From positions 124,001 through 188,000 of the forward strand of contig NZ_DAHVNP010000031.1 of the NCBI RefSeq assembly GCF_027319265.1: DNA of 64,000 bases, written 5' to 3'. The notes under the pieces are model-generated. The model did not search any database and was not told where the DNA came from. It saw only the letters and a list, made by a program, of their open reading frames with translations. Of this stretch, positions 8,930 to 17,601 are shown piece by piece (position 1 is the first letter of the stretch; each line of letters opens with the position of its first letter). The translations under genes and the position numbers were made by a program. The stretch is from Ferrimicrobium sp. (GTDB lineage Bacteria > Actinomycetota > Acidimicrobiia > Acidimicrobiales > Acidimicrobiaceae).

Positions 8930-10897
8930 CTACCAGATACGCACTCGCTCGGTCGGTGCAAGCCACATCGGATCGGAGGGTTTTGTTGCAAAGGCCTCGT
9001 GGAATGCATCGATATTGCGCACGACTTGATTGCAACGAAATTCGTTTGGTGAATGGGGGTCAGTTGCCAAACGTCGCAGCATCTCCTCATCCCTGCGCTT
9101 ATCACGCCAACCGAGCGCCCACGCGTAGAAGAAGCGCTGTGCTCCAGTCAGCCCCTCGATGACCGCGGGTTCTTGGCCAGCCAAGGAGAGTTGATAGGCA
9201 ACCCAGGCGATGCCGAGTCCTCCGAGGTCTCCGATGTTCTCGCCAATGGTGAGCGATCCGTTGACCGAATGCCCTGGTAACTGTTGCGGGGTTAGGGCGT
9301 CGTACTGGGCAATAAGCGAGCGGGTTCGTTGTTCGAAGGCTTCGCGATCCTGTGTGGTCCACCAATCCTGAAGGCGGCCATCCCCATCGTAGCGAGAACC
9401 TTCATCGTCGAACCCATGCCCGATTTCGTGCCCGATCACCGCTCCGATCGCTCCGTAGTTTGCTGCGGCATCACGGTCGGCGTCGAAGAAGGGGTACTGT
9501 AAGATCGCTGCAGGGAAGACGATCTCGTTGAAGCCGGGGTTATAGTAGGCATTCACGGTTTGTGGTGTCATAAACCATTCGTCTCGATCAACGGGTTGGC
9601 CAATTTTGCGGAGCTCGCGATCGAAGTGCCACTGCGCGATGCTACGGATATTATCCCAGAGGTTGGTGGCTCCGACGGTGAGAGATGAGTAATCCTTCCA
9701 CTTGGTGGGATAGCCAATCTTGGGCCGAAAGGCGTCGAGTTTATCAAGCGCGCGACGCTTGGTCTCGGGAGTCATCCAATCGAGATTGGTGATCCGATCC
9801 CGGTACGCAGCGAGAAGGTTGGCGACGAGCTGATCCATCTGCTCTTTGGCCCGTAGGTCAAAGTGACGTTCGACATAGATCTTGCCAACCGCCTCTCCCA
9901 TACCACCCTCTACAAAGGCCACCCCTCTCTTCCAACGATCCCGCAGTTGGTCAGCACCGGTGAGCATTTTCCCATAGAACGAGAAGTTTTCCTGGACAAA
10001 TGCCTCGGGAAGGTACGGTGCTGAGGCGTGGATCACGCGCCAAGCGAGCCAGTCCTTCCATGCTTCGAGATGATCCTCCTTCAAGAGGCCTGCCAGTCCC
10101 TCGAGAAAGCTGGGCTGGCGTAGGACGACCTCCTCGAGTGCCTTCTGGGGGGCGTCAAGACCAACGGCCCAGGTGTCGAGGTTGAAGGTGGGAGAGATAG
10201 CGGCGATAGTGGCCTTGAGGTCGTCGAAGTGCACAAGATTGTAGGTCTTGACGGAGTCACGGCAGGCGACGTTGTCCCAGTGGTGTTCGGCGAGTGCGTC
10301 CTCTAGGGCCACAATGCGCTGAGCCCGGGCGGTCGCATCGGTTCGGTTGGCGAGGTCGAACATGCGGGCGATGTGGGCTACGAGTTCATCGTGGATTGGC
10401 CCAAAGTGTGGTTCTCGATAGTAGCGCTCATCAGGGAGTGATAACCCGCCCTGTTCGATGAAGACGAGATAACGACTGGGATCGCCAGGGTCGCTATCGA
10501 CGAAGAGATGGAAGGCACTCGCGAGCCCTTCGCGCTGAGTCCGTCCGAGGAGCTCCAGAAAGCCCTTGAGGTCATTGACGGCATCGATCTGCGCTAACAG
10601 GGGCTCGATCGGTTCTCTGCCATTGCGTTCGATAGCCTCAACGTCCATAAAGCTGGCATAGAGATCGCCCAGCTTGCGTGCCTCCGTTTCCGTCGAGGCG
10701 GCGGACGCCTCCTCAAGGATGGAGCGGACACTAAGTTCTGCCTGTTCAGCGAGCATGACGAAGGTGCCATAGGTTGCCTTGTCGGGTGGGATTGGGGTCG
10801 TCTCAAGCCAGTGCTCATTGACATGGCGGAAGAGATCCTCTTGTGGTCGTATAGCCGAACTGAGGTCCGCAAAGGGTATGCCTGCATAGTGATTCAT
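8930..10897 (-). CDS. M13 family zinc metallopeptidase (neprilysin/PepO type)
   Basis: A 655-residue endopeptidase of the neprilysin family. The zinc motif HEIGH lies at residues 490-494 (IGHEIGHGFDDEG), the third ligand is in ENIGDLGG, the substrate-binding NAYYN is present, and the C-terminus has the conserved CNQVVRNIDAFHEAF. No signal peptide or membrane anchor is visible at the N-terminus, so it is probably cytoplasmic like PepO and trims short peptides. In front of the ATG the sequence TAGGAT-GAGTAT-ATG can be read either as a -10 box of a leaderless mRNA or as an AGGATG ribosome-binding site. It converges with the HDOD gene. Confidence 0.93.
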   Translation of the reverse strand: MNHYAGIPFADLSSAIRPQEDLFRHVNEHWLETTPIPPDKATYGTFVMLAEQAELSVRSILEEASAASTETEARKLGDLYASFMDVEAIERNGREPIEPLLAQIDAVNDLKGFLELLGRTQREGLASAFHLFVDSDPGDPSRYLVFIEQGGLSLPDERYYREPHFGPIHDELVAHIARMFDLANRTDATARAQRIVALEDALAEHHWDNVACRDSVKTYNLVHFDDLKATIAAISPTFNLDTWAVGLDAPQKALEEVVLRQPSFLEGLAGLLKEDHLEAWKDWLAWRVIHASAPYLPEAFVQENFSFYGKMLTGADQLRDRWKRGVAFVEGGMGEAVGKIYVERHFDLRAKEQMDQLVANLLAAYRDRITNLDWMTPETKRRALDKLDAFRPKIGYPTKWKDYSSLTVGATNLWDNIRSIAQWHFDRELRKIGQPVDRDEWFMTPQTVNAYYNPGFNEIVFPAAILQYPFFDADRDAAANYGAIGAVIGHEIGHGFDDEGSRYDGDGRLQDWWTTQDREAFEQRTRSLIAQYDALTPQQLPGHSVNGSLTIGENIGDLGGLGIAWVAYQLSLAGQEPAVIEGLTGAQRFFYAWALGWRDKRRDEEMLRRLATDPHSPNEFRCNQVVRNIDAFHEAFATKPSDPMWLAPTERVRIW

Positions 10898-11540
10898 ATA
10901 CTCATCCTAGAGACGGACTTATGGCGATCGAGCTGGCTGTGCGATGGCAGTGATGCCGACGGGGCAAACACCGGTAGATGATGTTCCTTCGTTACGTGTT
11001 GGTTGTGGTGGGTGTTCTTGAAGCGCCTGGTGTGGGCTATTCTTGCTGTAGCGACCGCTGAGATGCTCACGACCGAAGTAGCCGCTTGGTGTCATTGGGG
11101 TGACACACTTGGGATCGACGCACTGACGTAACGGTGCGTGAGGGCCGAATGTAGGTCATGGCGCGCCGCGATGTCGCCTCTGTGGGACGTCGTGGGTTGA
11201 TGGTAAGGTGATAACGGCACCGATATGTTGATATCGACCCTTGACTTGGGACGCATGGTGATCGGCTACGCGCCCCAGCTCCGCTGGCTTCGCGCAACTG
11301 TATCCGGGACCGGGAACATGCAGGTGGGGAGGGGGAGCGAACTGCAGGTAACAAATGAGCCGCTGCGTCCCACTTCGGGGCTGGTGGGCCTAGAGAGGTT
11401 CAGAATCTGCGGCCAAGACCGATCAGAACATCTACGAGACCCTCGGAGCCGAACGTCCTCTTCGGCGTTGAGGTCACAGAGGATATTTGATGGCGACCGT
11501 AACGTTCGCGGTGGTTCATCTGAGGTGGATCACTCCAGAC
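10898..11540. other. 643-bp spacer with no recognisable gene
   Basis: Short open frames exist on both strands but none has family-like composition, a convincing start or a recognisable motif. I see no tRNA, riboswitch core or terminator with a T tract. It must contain the M13 peptidase promoter at its left end. It may include decayed coding sequence, but I cannot identify a parent gene. Confidence 0.5.
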
Positions 11541-12401
11541 CTACGGTGCAGTGATGCGAAGTGGGCCCTGGGCGACAGAGTGGCTATCATACCTCGCTGA
11601 GGGGACTTTCTGGAGGTCGGTGACAGGGTACTGTGGCAAGAGACCATCAAACCCTGCTTGGGAATCATGGATGGTCATGGGGGTCGGTGTGCCCATGGTG
11701 AGGTTCTGGGTCAGGATGTCTCCGCGCATGACAGTTGGTCCGATTGTCGTCGCCACTGGTGCCAGCACACTTCCAAGAAAGGACGTTTTGGGTAGTCGGA
11801 CAACGCTCGCTTGGGCAAAATTCCAGAGGACCTTTGCGATTGACGGACCTGCGAGCACCGTTGTGTGCAGTTCATCGATGGTCTGCGCGGCACGTTGAGA
11901 GAGGTTGAGCAACACGGTCGCGGTGCGAGGGGCGTCGATGAAGACCGTAAATGGCTTCGCGGGGAGGGTAGAGAGATCCACGATATCGAGGGTGCCATTG
12001 GTGCCTGCGATCCGTATACCATTGGGCACTGAGTGGATCGTGGTATTCGGTGTGAGCTGCGCCCACCGATTTGCATCCAAGCGCAGGATTTGTTCCACGA
12101 GCCCGAAAGCCAGAGGTGTGGCACCGCAGGAGTCGCTAGTGCACACCATTTTGGCCTCCAAGGGGCGTGACGTTGCCCTCTGAGTGGTGTGCGAAAATGC
12201 GACTGTGCCGGTGACCGTACCATCAATGGAGGCCGTAGAGGCGACGAAGGTGCCCCAGGCGAAGGGCTGTCGGGTACCAAAGCTAGGGGCGCTGGCTGCG
12301 GTTAGTTGTGCGGAACTCGTGGGCCGCGCCGCACCTGGGGCCTGGCTCGTGGCGAGGCCCGCCATGGCAATGAGTGGCACGGCGAGCAACGATCGAATCA
12401 T
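11541..12401 (-). CDS. Secreted choice-of-anchor A-like protein
   Basis: A 286-residue exported protein. The N-terminus (MIRSLLAVPLIAMAGLATSQA) is a signal peptide with cleavage likely near residues 20-25. The rest is beta-rich and Thr/Ser-rich. The segment KVLWNFAQASVV followed by LGSVLAPVATTI resembles the hallmark of choice-of-anchor A domains (LWNF..A...GS.LAP.A), which are usually part of larger surface adhesins with sortase or PEP-CTERM anchors. Here the domain appears to be the whole protein, and no LPXTG, transmembrane tail or repeats are visible. AAGGATGG precedes the ATG. Family call is moderate; the role is unknown. Confidence 0.6.
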   Translation of the reverse strand: MIRSLLAVPLIAMAGLATSQAPGAARPTSSAQLTAASAPSFGTRQPFAWGTFVASTASIDGTVTGTVAFSHTTQRATSRPLEAKMVCTSDSCGATPLAFGLVEQILRLDANRWAQLTPNTTIHSVPNGIRIAGTNGTLDIVDLSTLPAKPFTVFIDAPRTATVLLNLSQRAAQTIDELHTTVLAGPSIAKVLWNFAQASVVRLPKTSFLGSVLAPVATTIGPTVMRGDILTQNLTMGTPTPMTIHDSQAGFDGLLPQYPVTDLQKVPSARYDSHSVAQGPLRITAP

Positions 12402-12422
12402 CTATACCATCCTTGGATCCAA

Positions 12423-12435
12423 GCACCACCGGTGC
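12423..12435. promoter_or_regulatory. Small dyad in the leader of the secreted-protein gene
   Basis: GCACC-acc-GGTGC lies 22 bp upstream of the start, just downstream of a reverse-strand TATAGT that could be the -10 element. It may be an operator. Weak evidence: short arms and no second copy. Confidence 0.25.
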
Positions 12436-12560
12436 ATCTACTATAACGACTCAAGGAAGTTTAGACGAAACATAAGGTATTCACGCGGAAACGTTAAGAA
12501 ATTCTACGCAACAGCCGATAACAGCCACGCTCGGGCACTGTCGACACTCACAGTGGTGGT

Positions 12561-12830
12561 TCAACCCTCGCCAAGCAGACCCTCTGGCGCTTGTGCAAGC
12601 ATCGTGAGAATAGCCTCGGCGAGTTCTTTCGCTGAGCGCGGAGAGAGTTCGAGGGCAGCACTGCGTTTGGGGCTATCCTGGTCGGCAAAGAGATCGATGT
12701 TGAGTGAGTGGGTTGCAGGGAAGGCAACGGGATGGTCGAGATAGACCGAGACGGTCTTGACCCGTTCCCATGCGGAGCCACTTTTTGCGTTTCCGACGAG
12801 GTCGAGCGTGGCTGTGGTGTACGTGCACAT
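12561..12830 (-). CDS. DUF6295 family small protein
   Basis: An 89-residue protein starting MCTYTTATLDLVG, with VYLDHPVAFPATHSLNIDL in the middle and a C-terminal helix ELSPRSAKELAEAILTML. These features match my memory of the actinobacterial DUF6295 family (MCTY start, YFDHPVHA.AEHTLNIDF). Function unknown. A longer reading to 12881 runs into the upstream gene; the ATG at 12830, five bases after the hydrolase stop, fits the family. The tight spacing implies one transcript with the dienelactone hydrolase. Confidence 0.7.
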   Translation of the reverse strand: MCTYTTATLDLVGNAKSGSAWERVKTVSVYLDHPVAFPATHSLNIDLFADQDSPKRSAALELSPRSAKELAEAILTMLAQAPEGLLGEG

Positions 12831-12835
12831 AGCTG

Positions 12836-13582
12836 TTACGCCCCCAGGTAGGTGTCGAAGAAGCGGAAGATATGCCCCCATGCGTCCTTGGCCGCCTCGG
12901 GTCGGTAAGAGGGTGCTGCGGTGTTGAAAAACGCATGACCTGCACCGTCGTAACGATGGAATTCGTGTGGCTTGTTGAGCTTGGTCAGCTCCGCATCCAG
13001 CGCGTTGACCTCCTCGGGGCCAGGATAGGAGTCATCGTTGCCAAAGAGTCCGAGCACAGGACCTGAAAGCTTGCTTGCACGATCGATGACAGCACTGACC
13101 TTCATAGGTGATTCGCTTGGAGGTTGATTGACGACGAACGCACCGTAACAGTCCACCACGGCATCGAAGGGGAGTTCGCAACCAGCCAGAAATGCTTGAC
13201 GGCCTCCGGAACAGTAGCCGATGACGGCACTCTTGCCATTGGCGGCGGGTTGATGGAGAAGGTACTCTCGTGCACCTCCTACATCCCCAAGGAGACGTGC
13301 ATCGGGCACCCCGCCCTGTGCACGTGCGATGGCAGCGGCATCATCTGGTGCGGCCGTGGGTGCCTCGCGAAAGTAGAGATTTGGCATCAGTGCCCCATAA
13401 CCGTGACGAGCAAAACGCAGCGCGATCTCCTTCGTCGCCTCATCGTAGCCAGGCATATGGTGGATGACCACCACGGAACCTCTCGCGGTCCGTCCGAGTG
13501 GACGAGCGTAGAATCCTTCAATCCAGTCACCATTGGCACCCTGGAAGGCGATCTCTTCTCCAAGTACGGCATGATCTGTCAT
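12836..13582 (-). CDS. Dienelactone hydrolase family protein
   Basis: A 248-residue alpha/beta hydrolase. The catalytic triad of dienelactone hydrolase is visible: Cys124 in GYCSGG (cysteine in place of the usual serine), Asp183 or Asp184 in LFGNDDSYPG, and His216 in GAGHAFF. Residue positions and length fit the family. The true substrate is unknown; many relatives act on lactones or esters outside chlorocatechol pathways, and no catabolic genes are nearby. GGAGGTTCC precedes the ATG. DUF6295 follows immediately. Confidence 0.88.
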   Translation of the reverse strand: MTDHAVLGEEIAFQGANGDWIEGFYARPLGRTARGSVVVIHHMPGYDEATKEIALRFARHGYGALMPNLYFREAPTAAPDDAAAIARAQGGVPDARLLGDVGGAREYLLHQPAANGKSAVIGYCSGGRQAFLAGCELPFDAVVDCYGAFVVNQPPSESPMKVSAVIDRASKLSGPVLGLFGNDDSYPGPEEVNALDAELTKLNKPHEFHRYDGAGHAFFNTAAPSYRPEAAKDAWGHIFRFFDTYLGA

Positions 13583-13821
13583 GGAACCTCCAAGTCGGGT
13601 CGCATGCTCATTCGGATGAGCGTTGTGGGTCGGTAGTTGCGATGTGCAACTACCGATTACCTTAACCGCTGGTGGTGCCCAAGGCGTCAGATAACGCAGG
13701 ATCCACCAGTAGTGCCGGTCCTTGGAAAGGGTGTGGTAGGGCTGGCTACTTGCGGCACGCTGGACCAGATGGCGACGTGGGTCGAGTCAGAGAAGGAGAT
13801 GGATGGCACATAGTTGTGTGT

Positions 13822-13856
13822 GAACGTTTGAGCTATGACGCGCCTAGGCTGGGTGT
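13822..13856 (+). promoter_or_regulatory. Candidate uvrB promoter, leaderless
   Basis: TAGGCT (13845-13850) is followed by six bases and then the GTG start of uvrB. No Shine-Dalgarno sequence is present, so transcription would begin at or very near the start codon. GAACGT stands 17 bp upstream of the hexamer as a poor -35. I see no GAAC-N4-GTTC LexA box. Confidence 0.45.
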
Positions 13857-15839
13857 GTGCCAGAATTTCAGGTGGTCTCAAACTATGAACCGGCTGGGGA
13901 TCAACCGAAGGCTATCGCAGAGCTTGCCAAGGGAGTTGCCGATGGCGAGCGGTTCCAGACTCTCCTTGGCATCACTGGCTCGGGCAAGAGTGCGACCATC
14001 GCGTGGACCATTGAAGCAGTTCAACGTCCAACACTGATCATCGCGCCCAACAAGTCGCTTGCAGCGCAGCTCGCCAATGAGTTTCGTGGCTTTTTCCCCC
14101 ATAATCGGGTGGAGTACTTCGTCTCGTACTATGACTACTACCAGCCGGAAGCGTATCTCCCAACGACAGATACCTACATCGAGAAGGATTCGTCAATTAA
14201 CGATGAGATCGATCGTCTGCGTCACGCCGCCACGTCGGCTTTGCTGACGAGACGGGACGTCGTCGTTGTCGCATCGGTCTCGTGTATCTACGGCCTCGGG
14301 TCGCCGGAGGAGTACCAGGGCCAGATTCTTCCGCTCCAGTGTGGCAAGACTATCTCTCTACAGACGATGGCGCGATCACTGGTGGCGATGCAGTATGAGC
14401 GCAATGACGTCGAGGTATCGCGAGGTAAGTTTCGATTACGCGGGGATACGGTTGAGGTGCATCCAGCGTACGAGGAGTACGCCATGAGGATCGAGTTCTT
14501 TGGCGACGAGATTGAGAGGATCTCAAAGGTTGACCTCCTGACCGGCGAATTAGTCAAGGATCTGGACGAGTTCGTGATTTTCCCTGCCACCCACTACCTC
14601 GCGAGTCCAGAACGTCTCAAAGTGGCCATGAACGGCATTGAGGATGAGCTCCGTGACCAGCTTGGATACTTTGAAAACCAAGGCAAACTCCTTGAGGCAC
14701 AGCGTCTCAAGATGCGAACCGAGTTCGATCTCGAGATGCTCGGTGAAGTCGGATTCTGCTCGGGAATCGAGAACTATTCTCGCCATCTCGATGGTCGCAA
14801 AGCTGGACAGCCTCCCTACACGCTGTTAGATTACTTCCCCCAGGACTATCTGCTTATCATCGATGAGAGCCATGTCACCGTGCCCCAACTCCGTGGTCAG
14901 TACGCCGGTGATCGCTCGCGCAAGGAGACCCTCGTGGAACATGGATTTCGCCTACCATCGGCGATGGACAATCGTCCACTACGTTTTGACGAGTTCTATG
15001 AGCGCATCAACCAGGCCATCTTCCTTTCTGCGACACCCGCGCCCTATGAGATCTCCCAATCGTCTTCGGTGGTCGAACAGATTGTACGACCAACAGGACT
15101 GCTCGATCCCGTTGTAGAGGTGCGTCCTACCAAAGGGCAGATTGACGATCTCCTCAGAGAGATCCATCGTAGGGTTGAGGTGAACGAGCGTGTCTTGGTG
15201 ACGACGTTGACAAAGAAGATGGCCGAGGACCTGACGGATTATTTCGAGGGACTCGGGGTGCGCGTACGTTACTTGCACTCTAATGTTGAGACGCTGGATC
15301 GTATTGAGCTAATCCGTGATCTTCGCCTTGGGGAGTTTGACGTGCTTGTAGGCATCAACTTATTGCGGGAGGGTCTCGATCTCCCGGAGGTCTCACTGGT
15401 GGCCATCCTTGATGCGGACAAGGAAGGGTTTCTGCGCTCCGAAACCTCGCTGGTACAGACGATCGGGCGTGCTGCACGTAATAGTCATGGTACGGTCTTG
15501 CTCTACGGGGACAAGGTGACGCGGTCTATGGAGTATGCCATCTCCGAGACCGCGCGAAGGCGAGCAGTACAGGAGCACTACAACGAGATTCGTGGGATTA
15601 CTCCAACAACGGTAACAGCGCGCCTCGGAGACCTCATGGGTGACGAAAACTCCCCATCACGGGTCCCCAAACTGCGACGGTCAAAGGTGGGCGAACGCTA
15701 CGCTCACTTGGCCCCTGAACAGCTCCAGGAGGTCATCAGCGCGCTGAGCGTTGAGATGGAGGCATGCGCCACTGAGCTCCGTTTTGAGGAGGCTGCAAAA
15801 CTGCGCGATGACATCAAGGAACTCAGCCGACTGCTCTGA
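13857..15839 (+). CDS. uvrB: Excinuclease ABC subunit B
   Basis: UvrB loads with UvrA at damaged DNA, verifies the lesion and recruits UvrC. The protein is 660 residues: Walker A GITGSGKS with Lys44, the beta-hairpin region [15 protein letters not shown] that clamps DNA, helicase motifs [17 protein letters not shown] and QTIGRAARN, and a C-terminal UVR domain (about 625-658, [18 protein letters not shown]) for UvrC contact. It starts with GTG. A downstream position from coaE matches mycobacterial order. It converges with the PspA gene. Confidence 0.97.
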   Translation: MPEFQVVSNYEPAGDQPKAIAELAKGVADGERFQTLLGITGSGKSATIAWTIEAVQRPTLIIAPNKSLAAQLANEFRGFFPHNRVEYFVSYYDYYQPEAYLPTTDTYIEKDSSINDEIDRLRHAATSALLTRRDVVVVASVSCIYGLGSPEEYQGQILPLQCGKTISLQTMARSLVAMQYERNDVEVSRGKFRLRGDTVEVHPAYEEYAMRIEFFGDEIERISKVDLLTGELVKDLDEFVIFPATHYLASPERLKVAMNGIEDELRDQLGYFENQGKLLEAQRLKMRTEFDLEMLGEVGFCSGIENYSRHLDGRKAGQPPYTLLDYFPQDYLLIIDESHVTVPQLRGQYAGDRSRKETLVEHGFRLPSAMDNRPLRFDEFYERINQAIFLSATPAPYEISQSSSVVEQIVRPTGLLDPVVEVRPTKGQIDDLLREIHRRVEVNERVLVTTLTKKMAEDLTDYFEGLGVRVRYLHSNVETLDRIELIRDLRLGEFDVLVGINLLREGLDLPEVSLVAILDADKEGFLRSETSLVQTIGRAARNSHGTVLLYGDKVTRSMEYAISETARRRAVQEHYNEIRGITPTTVTARLGDLMGDENSPSRVPKLRRSKVGERYAHLAPEQLQEVISALSVEMEACATELRFEEAAKLRDDIKELSRLL

Positions 15840-15881
15840 TAGGGGACAGTGCTCATCGAGAACAGGGCGGAGCAGGCAGAT

Positions 15882-15917
15882 AGGCACCCAAGGGCGGTCC
15901 TGATCCGCCGATTGCCT
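15882..15917. terminator. Hairpin between convergent uvrB and PspA genes
   Basis: A two-step inverted repeat: outer arms AGGCA/TGCCT and inner arms GGCGG/CCGCC around a seven-base loop. It lies midway between two facing genes, where a bidirectional terminator is expected. There is no T tract on either side, so its efficiency as an intrinsic terminator is uncertain. Confidence 0.4.
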
Positions 15918-15964
15918 CACCAATCTGGCGCGGTTCGACGAGTCGCGGAGTACAAAGGGCGGGG

Positions 15965-17134
15965 TTAGCTCTCCGTCGTCTCAGCAGCGGCACCCACCTC
16001 ATTGGTGGCAGTGCCGGTAGTCGGAGCCGTTGCGTCTTGTGTTGCAGCTGGCGCATCAAAGAAGAGTTTCTTCGCTTCGTCGAGAGTCATATCTGGACTT
16101 GGCAAGACGATGTCGGCCTTGGTGGCGTCCGTCTCATCCAGAGCTATGCCGTTGGTTGAGACGAGAAGCCCAAGCTGCTTGACCAGTTGTGCAAATGATT
16201 CAGCGTCGTTCTTGTCAACCGCCATCTCTAGCGCTGCGTCGAGCCCATCGAGGGCTGGTCGAATGGAGTTGGGAATGCGGAAACGGTTCTGGCCCAGTAC
16301 CCGAACCACAAACGAGTCACCGGCCACCGGTGCTGGGCTAGCTGCTGCGTCGGTGGTAGTTGTGTCCGATGCATGGAGCTCCTTAGTATCGTTCGAATTC
16401 GTCGGCGCTGCAAGACTCGCTGGCTGGGCTGGACCGTTGAGCTCTGCCTTCATTGCGGCAAGTTGTAGATCCACGTCGTTTGCCGAGGACTTCTGAGCGA
16501 GCGCTGCTTCGATATCATCGCCGTGGCCGCCGAGTGACGGGGAGTCGAGCACGCCGGAGTTCGCTAGTTCGCCGACGGCTGCAGCCCGTGATTGCATCTG
16601 TGAGATCTTATCTTGGGCGCGATCCATCATCATGTTGACGTCTGTCATCTGATCTGAGAGTCCGGTAAGGTTCTCCAACGCCGAGGAAGATGCCTTGGCG
16701 GCGGTGTATTGGGCCTTCATGGTGTCACGCTGTGCGCGAAAGGCCTCGATCTTGGAGTTCAGCGTTCGACCGGTCTCCTCTAGCGCACTCTCTTGCTGGG
16801 CGAGTTGGTTGATCTGCGGGGTGAGAGAGTCGATCTGGGGTTGGATGGCGGTAGCTCGTTGCAGGGCCATCTTCGCGACATCCTCCTGTCCTTGCTGAAG
16901 AGCCTGCCGTGCTTGACCCTGCAGTTTGTCGTATTGGGCCTGCAGTTGTGCTCGTTGTGCCTCGAGGCGCTTTTGCGAGGTGAGAACATCGGCGATCGAC
17001 CTGCGAACTTGCTGGAGATTCTCCTGCATCTTCTCGTAGCTGAGGTCGATGGCCTGCGTTGGGTCCTCAACCTTATCAAGGAGTGCATTTGACTTCTGTT
17101 GGAAGACCTGAGAGACGCGCTTGAACATGCTCAT
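15965..17134 (-). CDS. PspA/IM30 family protein fused to a PspA-associated (PspAA) domain
   Basis: PspA proteins polymerise on stressed membranes and maintain the proton-motive force. Residues 1 to about 225 are a typical long alpha-helical PspA (FKRVSQVFQQKSNALLDKVEDP at the start, then Gln-rich coiled coil). A Thr/Ala-rich linker (about 235-272) leads to a second globular domain from residue 275 (FVVRVLGQNRFRIP, ALDGLDAALEMAV, DIVLPSPDMTLDEAKKLFF). That domain matches the stand-alone PspAA protein normally encoded beside actinobacterial pspA. Length 389 against about 225-275 for PspA alone. AAGGAGATC precedes the ATG. Divergent from the unknown gene next to it. Confidence 0.87.
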   Translation of the reverse strand: MSMFKRVSQVFQQKSNALLDKVEDPTQAIDLSYEKMQENLQQVRRSIADVLTSQKRLEAQRAQLQAQYDKLQGQARQALQQGQEDVAKMALQRATAIQPQIDSLTPQINQLAQQESALEETGRTLNSKIEAFRAQRDTMKAQYTAAKASSSALENLTGLSDQMTDVNMMMDRAQDKISQMQSRAAAVGELANSGVLDSPSLGGHGDDIEAALAQKSSANDVDLQLAAMKAELNGPAQPASLAAPTNSNDTKELHASDTTTTDAAASPAPVAGDSFVVRVLGQNRFRIPNSIRPALDGLDAALEMAVDKNDAESFAQLVKQLGLLVSTNGIALDETDATKADIVLPSPDMTLDEAKKLFFDAPAATQDATAPTTGTATNEVGAAAETTES

Positions 17135-17173
17135 GAAAGGATCTCCTTAACCCTAAAGTGATGATGGTTAGAG

Positions 17174-17188
17174 CTATTACTCTATTAC
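17174..17188. promoter_or_regulatory. Tandem heptamer repeat in the pspA intergenic region
   Basis: CTATTAC occurs twice with one base between, an eight-base period, in the short AT-rich spacer between pspA and the divergent unknown gene. Read on the minus strand it contains TAGAGT and TAATAG, possible -10 hexamers for pspA. It could be a regulator site or simply overlapping promoter elements. Confidence 0.3.
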
Positions 17189-17193
17189 CTATC

Positions 17194-17601
17194 ATGGTAG
17201 CAGAGAATGGTCAAGAATCAGGTGACGCCTTTGGCGATGCGGCTGACGGTCTGGTAGATTCCTCAGACTTGTTCAAGCTGGCTGCGGAGGCACAGGCGTT
17301 AGAGACGGTGGGTCTAGAGCGGGTATTAGAGCTGTTCAAGGATCGGCTTCACACCGAGACGAAGCGTAAGCAACGTACCGACTACTTCGATGTTGGTGCT
17401 GAACGATTTATCATAGAACGTGACAAGGACGGCAAGGTCCAATCGAGTCGAGTAGATCATGTGGTGGGCGGCGTGCGAATCCGCACTGAGACACTCAAGC
17501 TATCCGACTGGATCGCCACCGCGCTGGTGCGCTTTCAAGCAGAGGCAGGACAGAGCGTCATGGCCCGATCTGCCCTCGAAAGGCTTCTGGGTCTGTCATG
17601 A
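17194..17601 (+). CDS. Unrecognised acidic protein upstream of rodA
   Basis: A 135-residue soluble protein that I do not recognise. It has an acidic Gly/Ala-rich N-terminus (to about 25), a helical stretch (LFKLAAEAQALETVGLERVLELFKDRL), a short beta-rich middle (DYFDVGAERFIIERDKDGKV, then VGGVRIRTETLKLSDW) and a C-terminal helix. No membrane segment or metal motif. The frame is open from 17158, but that start would sit only 23 bp from pspA; ATG at 17194 leaves room for divergent promoters. Its stop overlaps the rodA start by four bases (ATGA), so it is translated together with rodA and may act in cell-wall elongation. That last point is inference from position only. Confidence 0.6.
   Translation: MVAENGQESGDAFGDAADGLVDSSDLFKLAAEAQALETVGLERVLELFKDRLHTETKRKQRTDYFDVGAERFIIERDKDGKVQSSRVDHVVGGVRIRTETLKLSDWIATALVRFQAEAGQSVMARSALERLLGLS

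Noticed and set aside
11067-11554. Open frames on both strands in the spacer after the M13 peptidase
   Set aside because: Composition is Arg/Ser/Pro-rich on one strand and patternless on the other, with no ribosome-binding site and no recognisable motif.
13801-13856. Possible LexA/SOS box upstream of uvrB
   Set aside because: GAACGTTTGAGC does not contain the GAAC-N4-GTTC dyad of actinobacterial SOS boxes.
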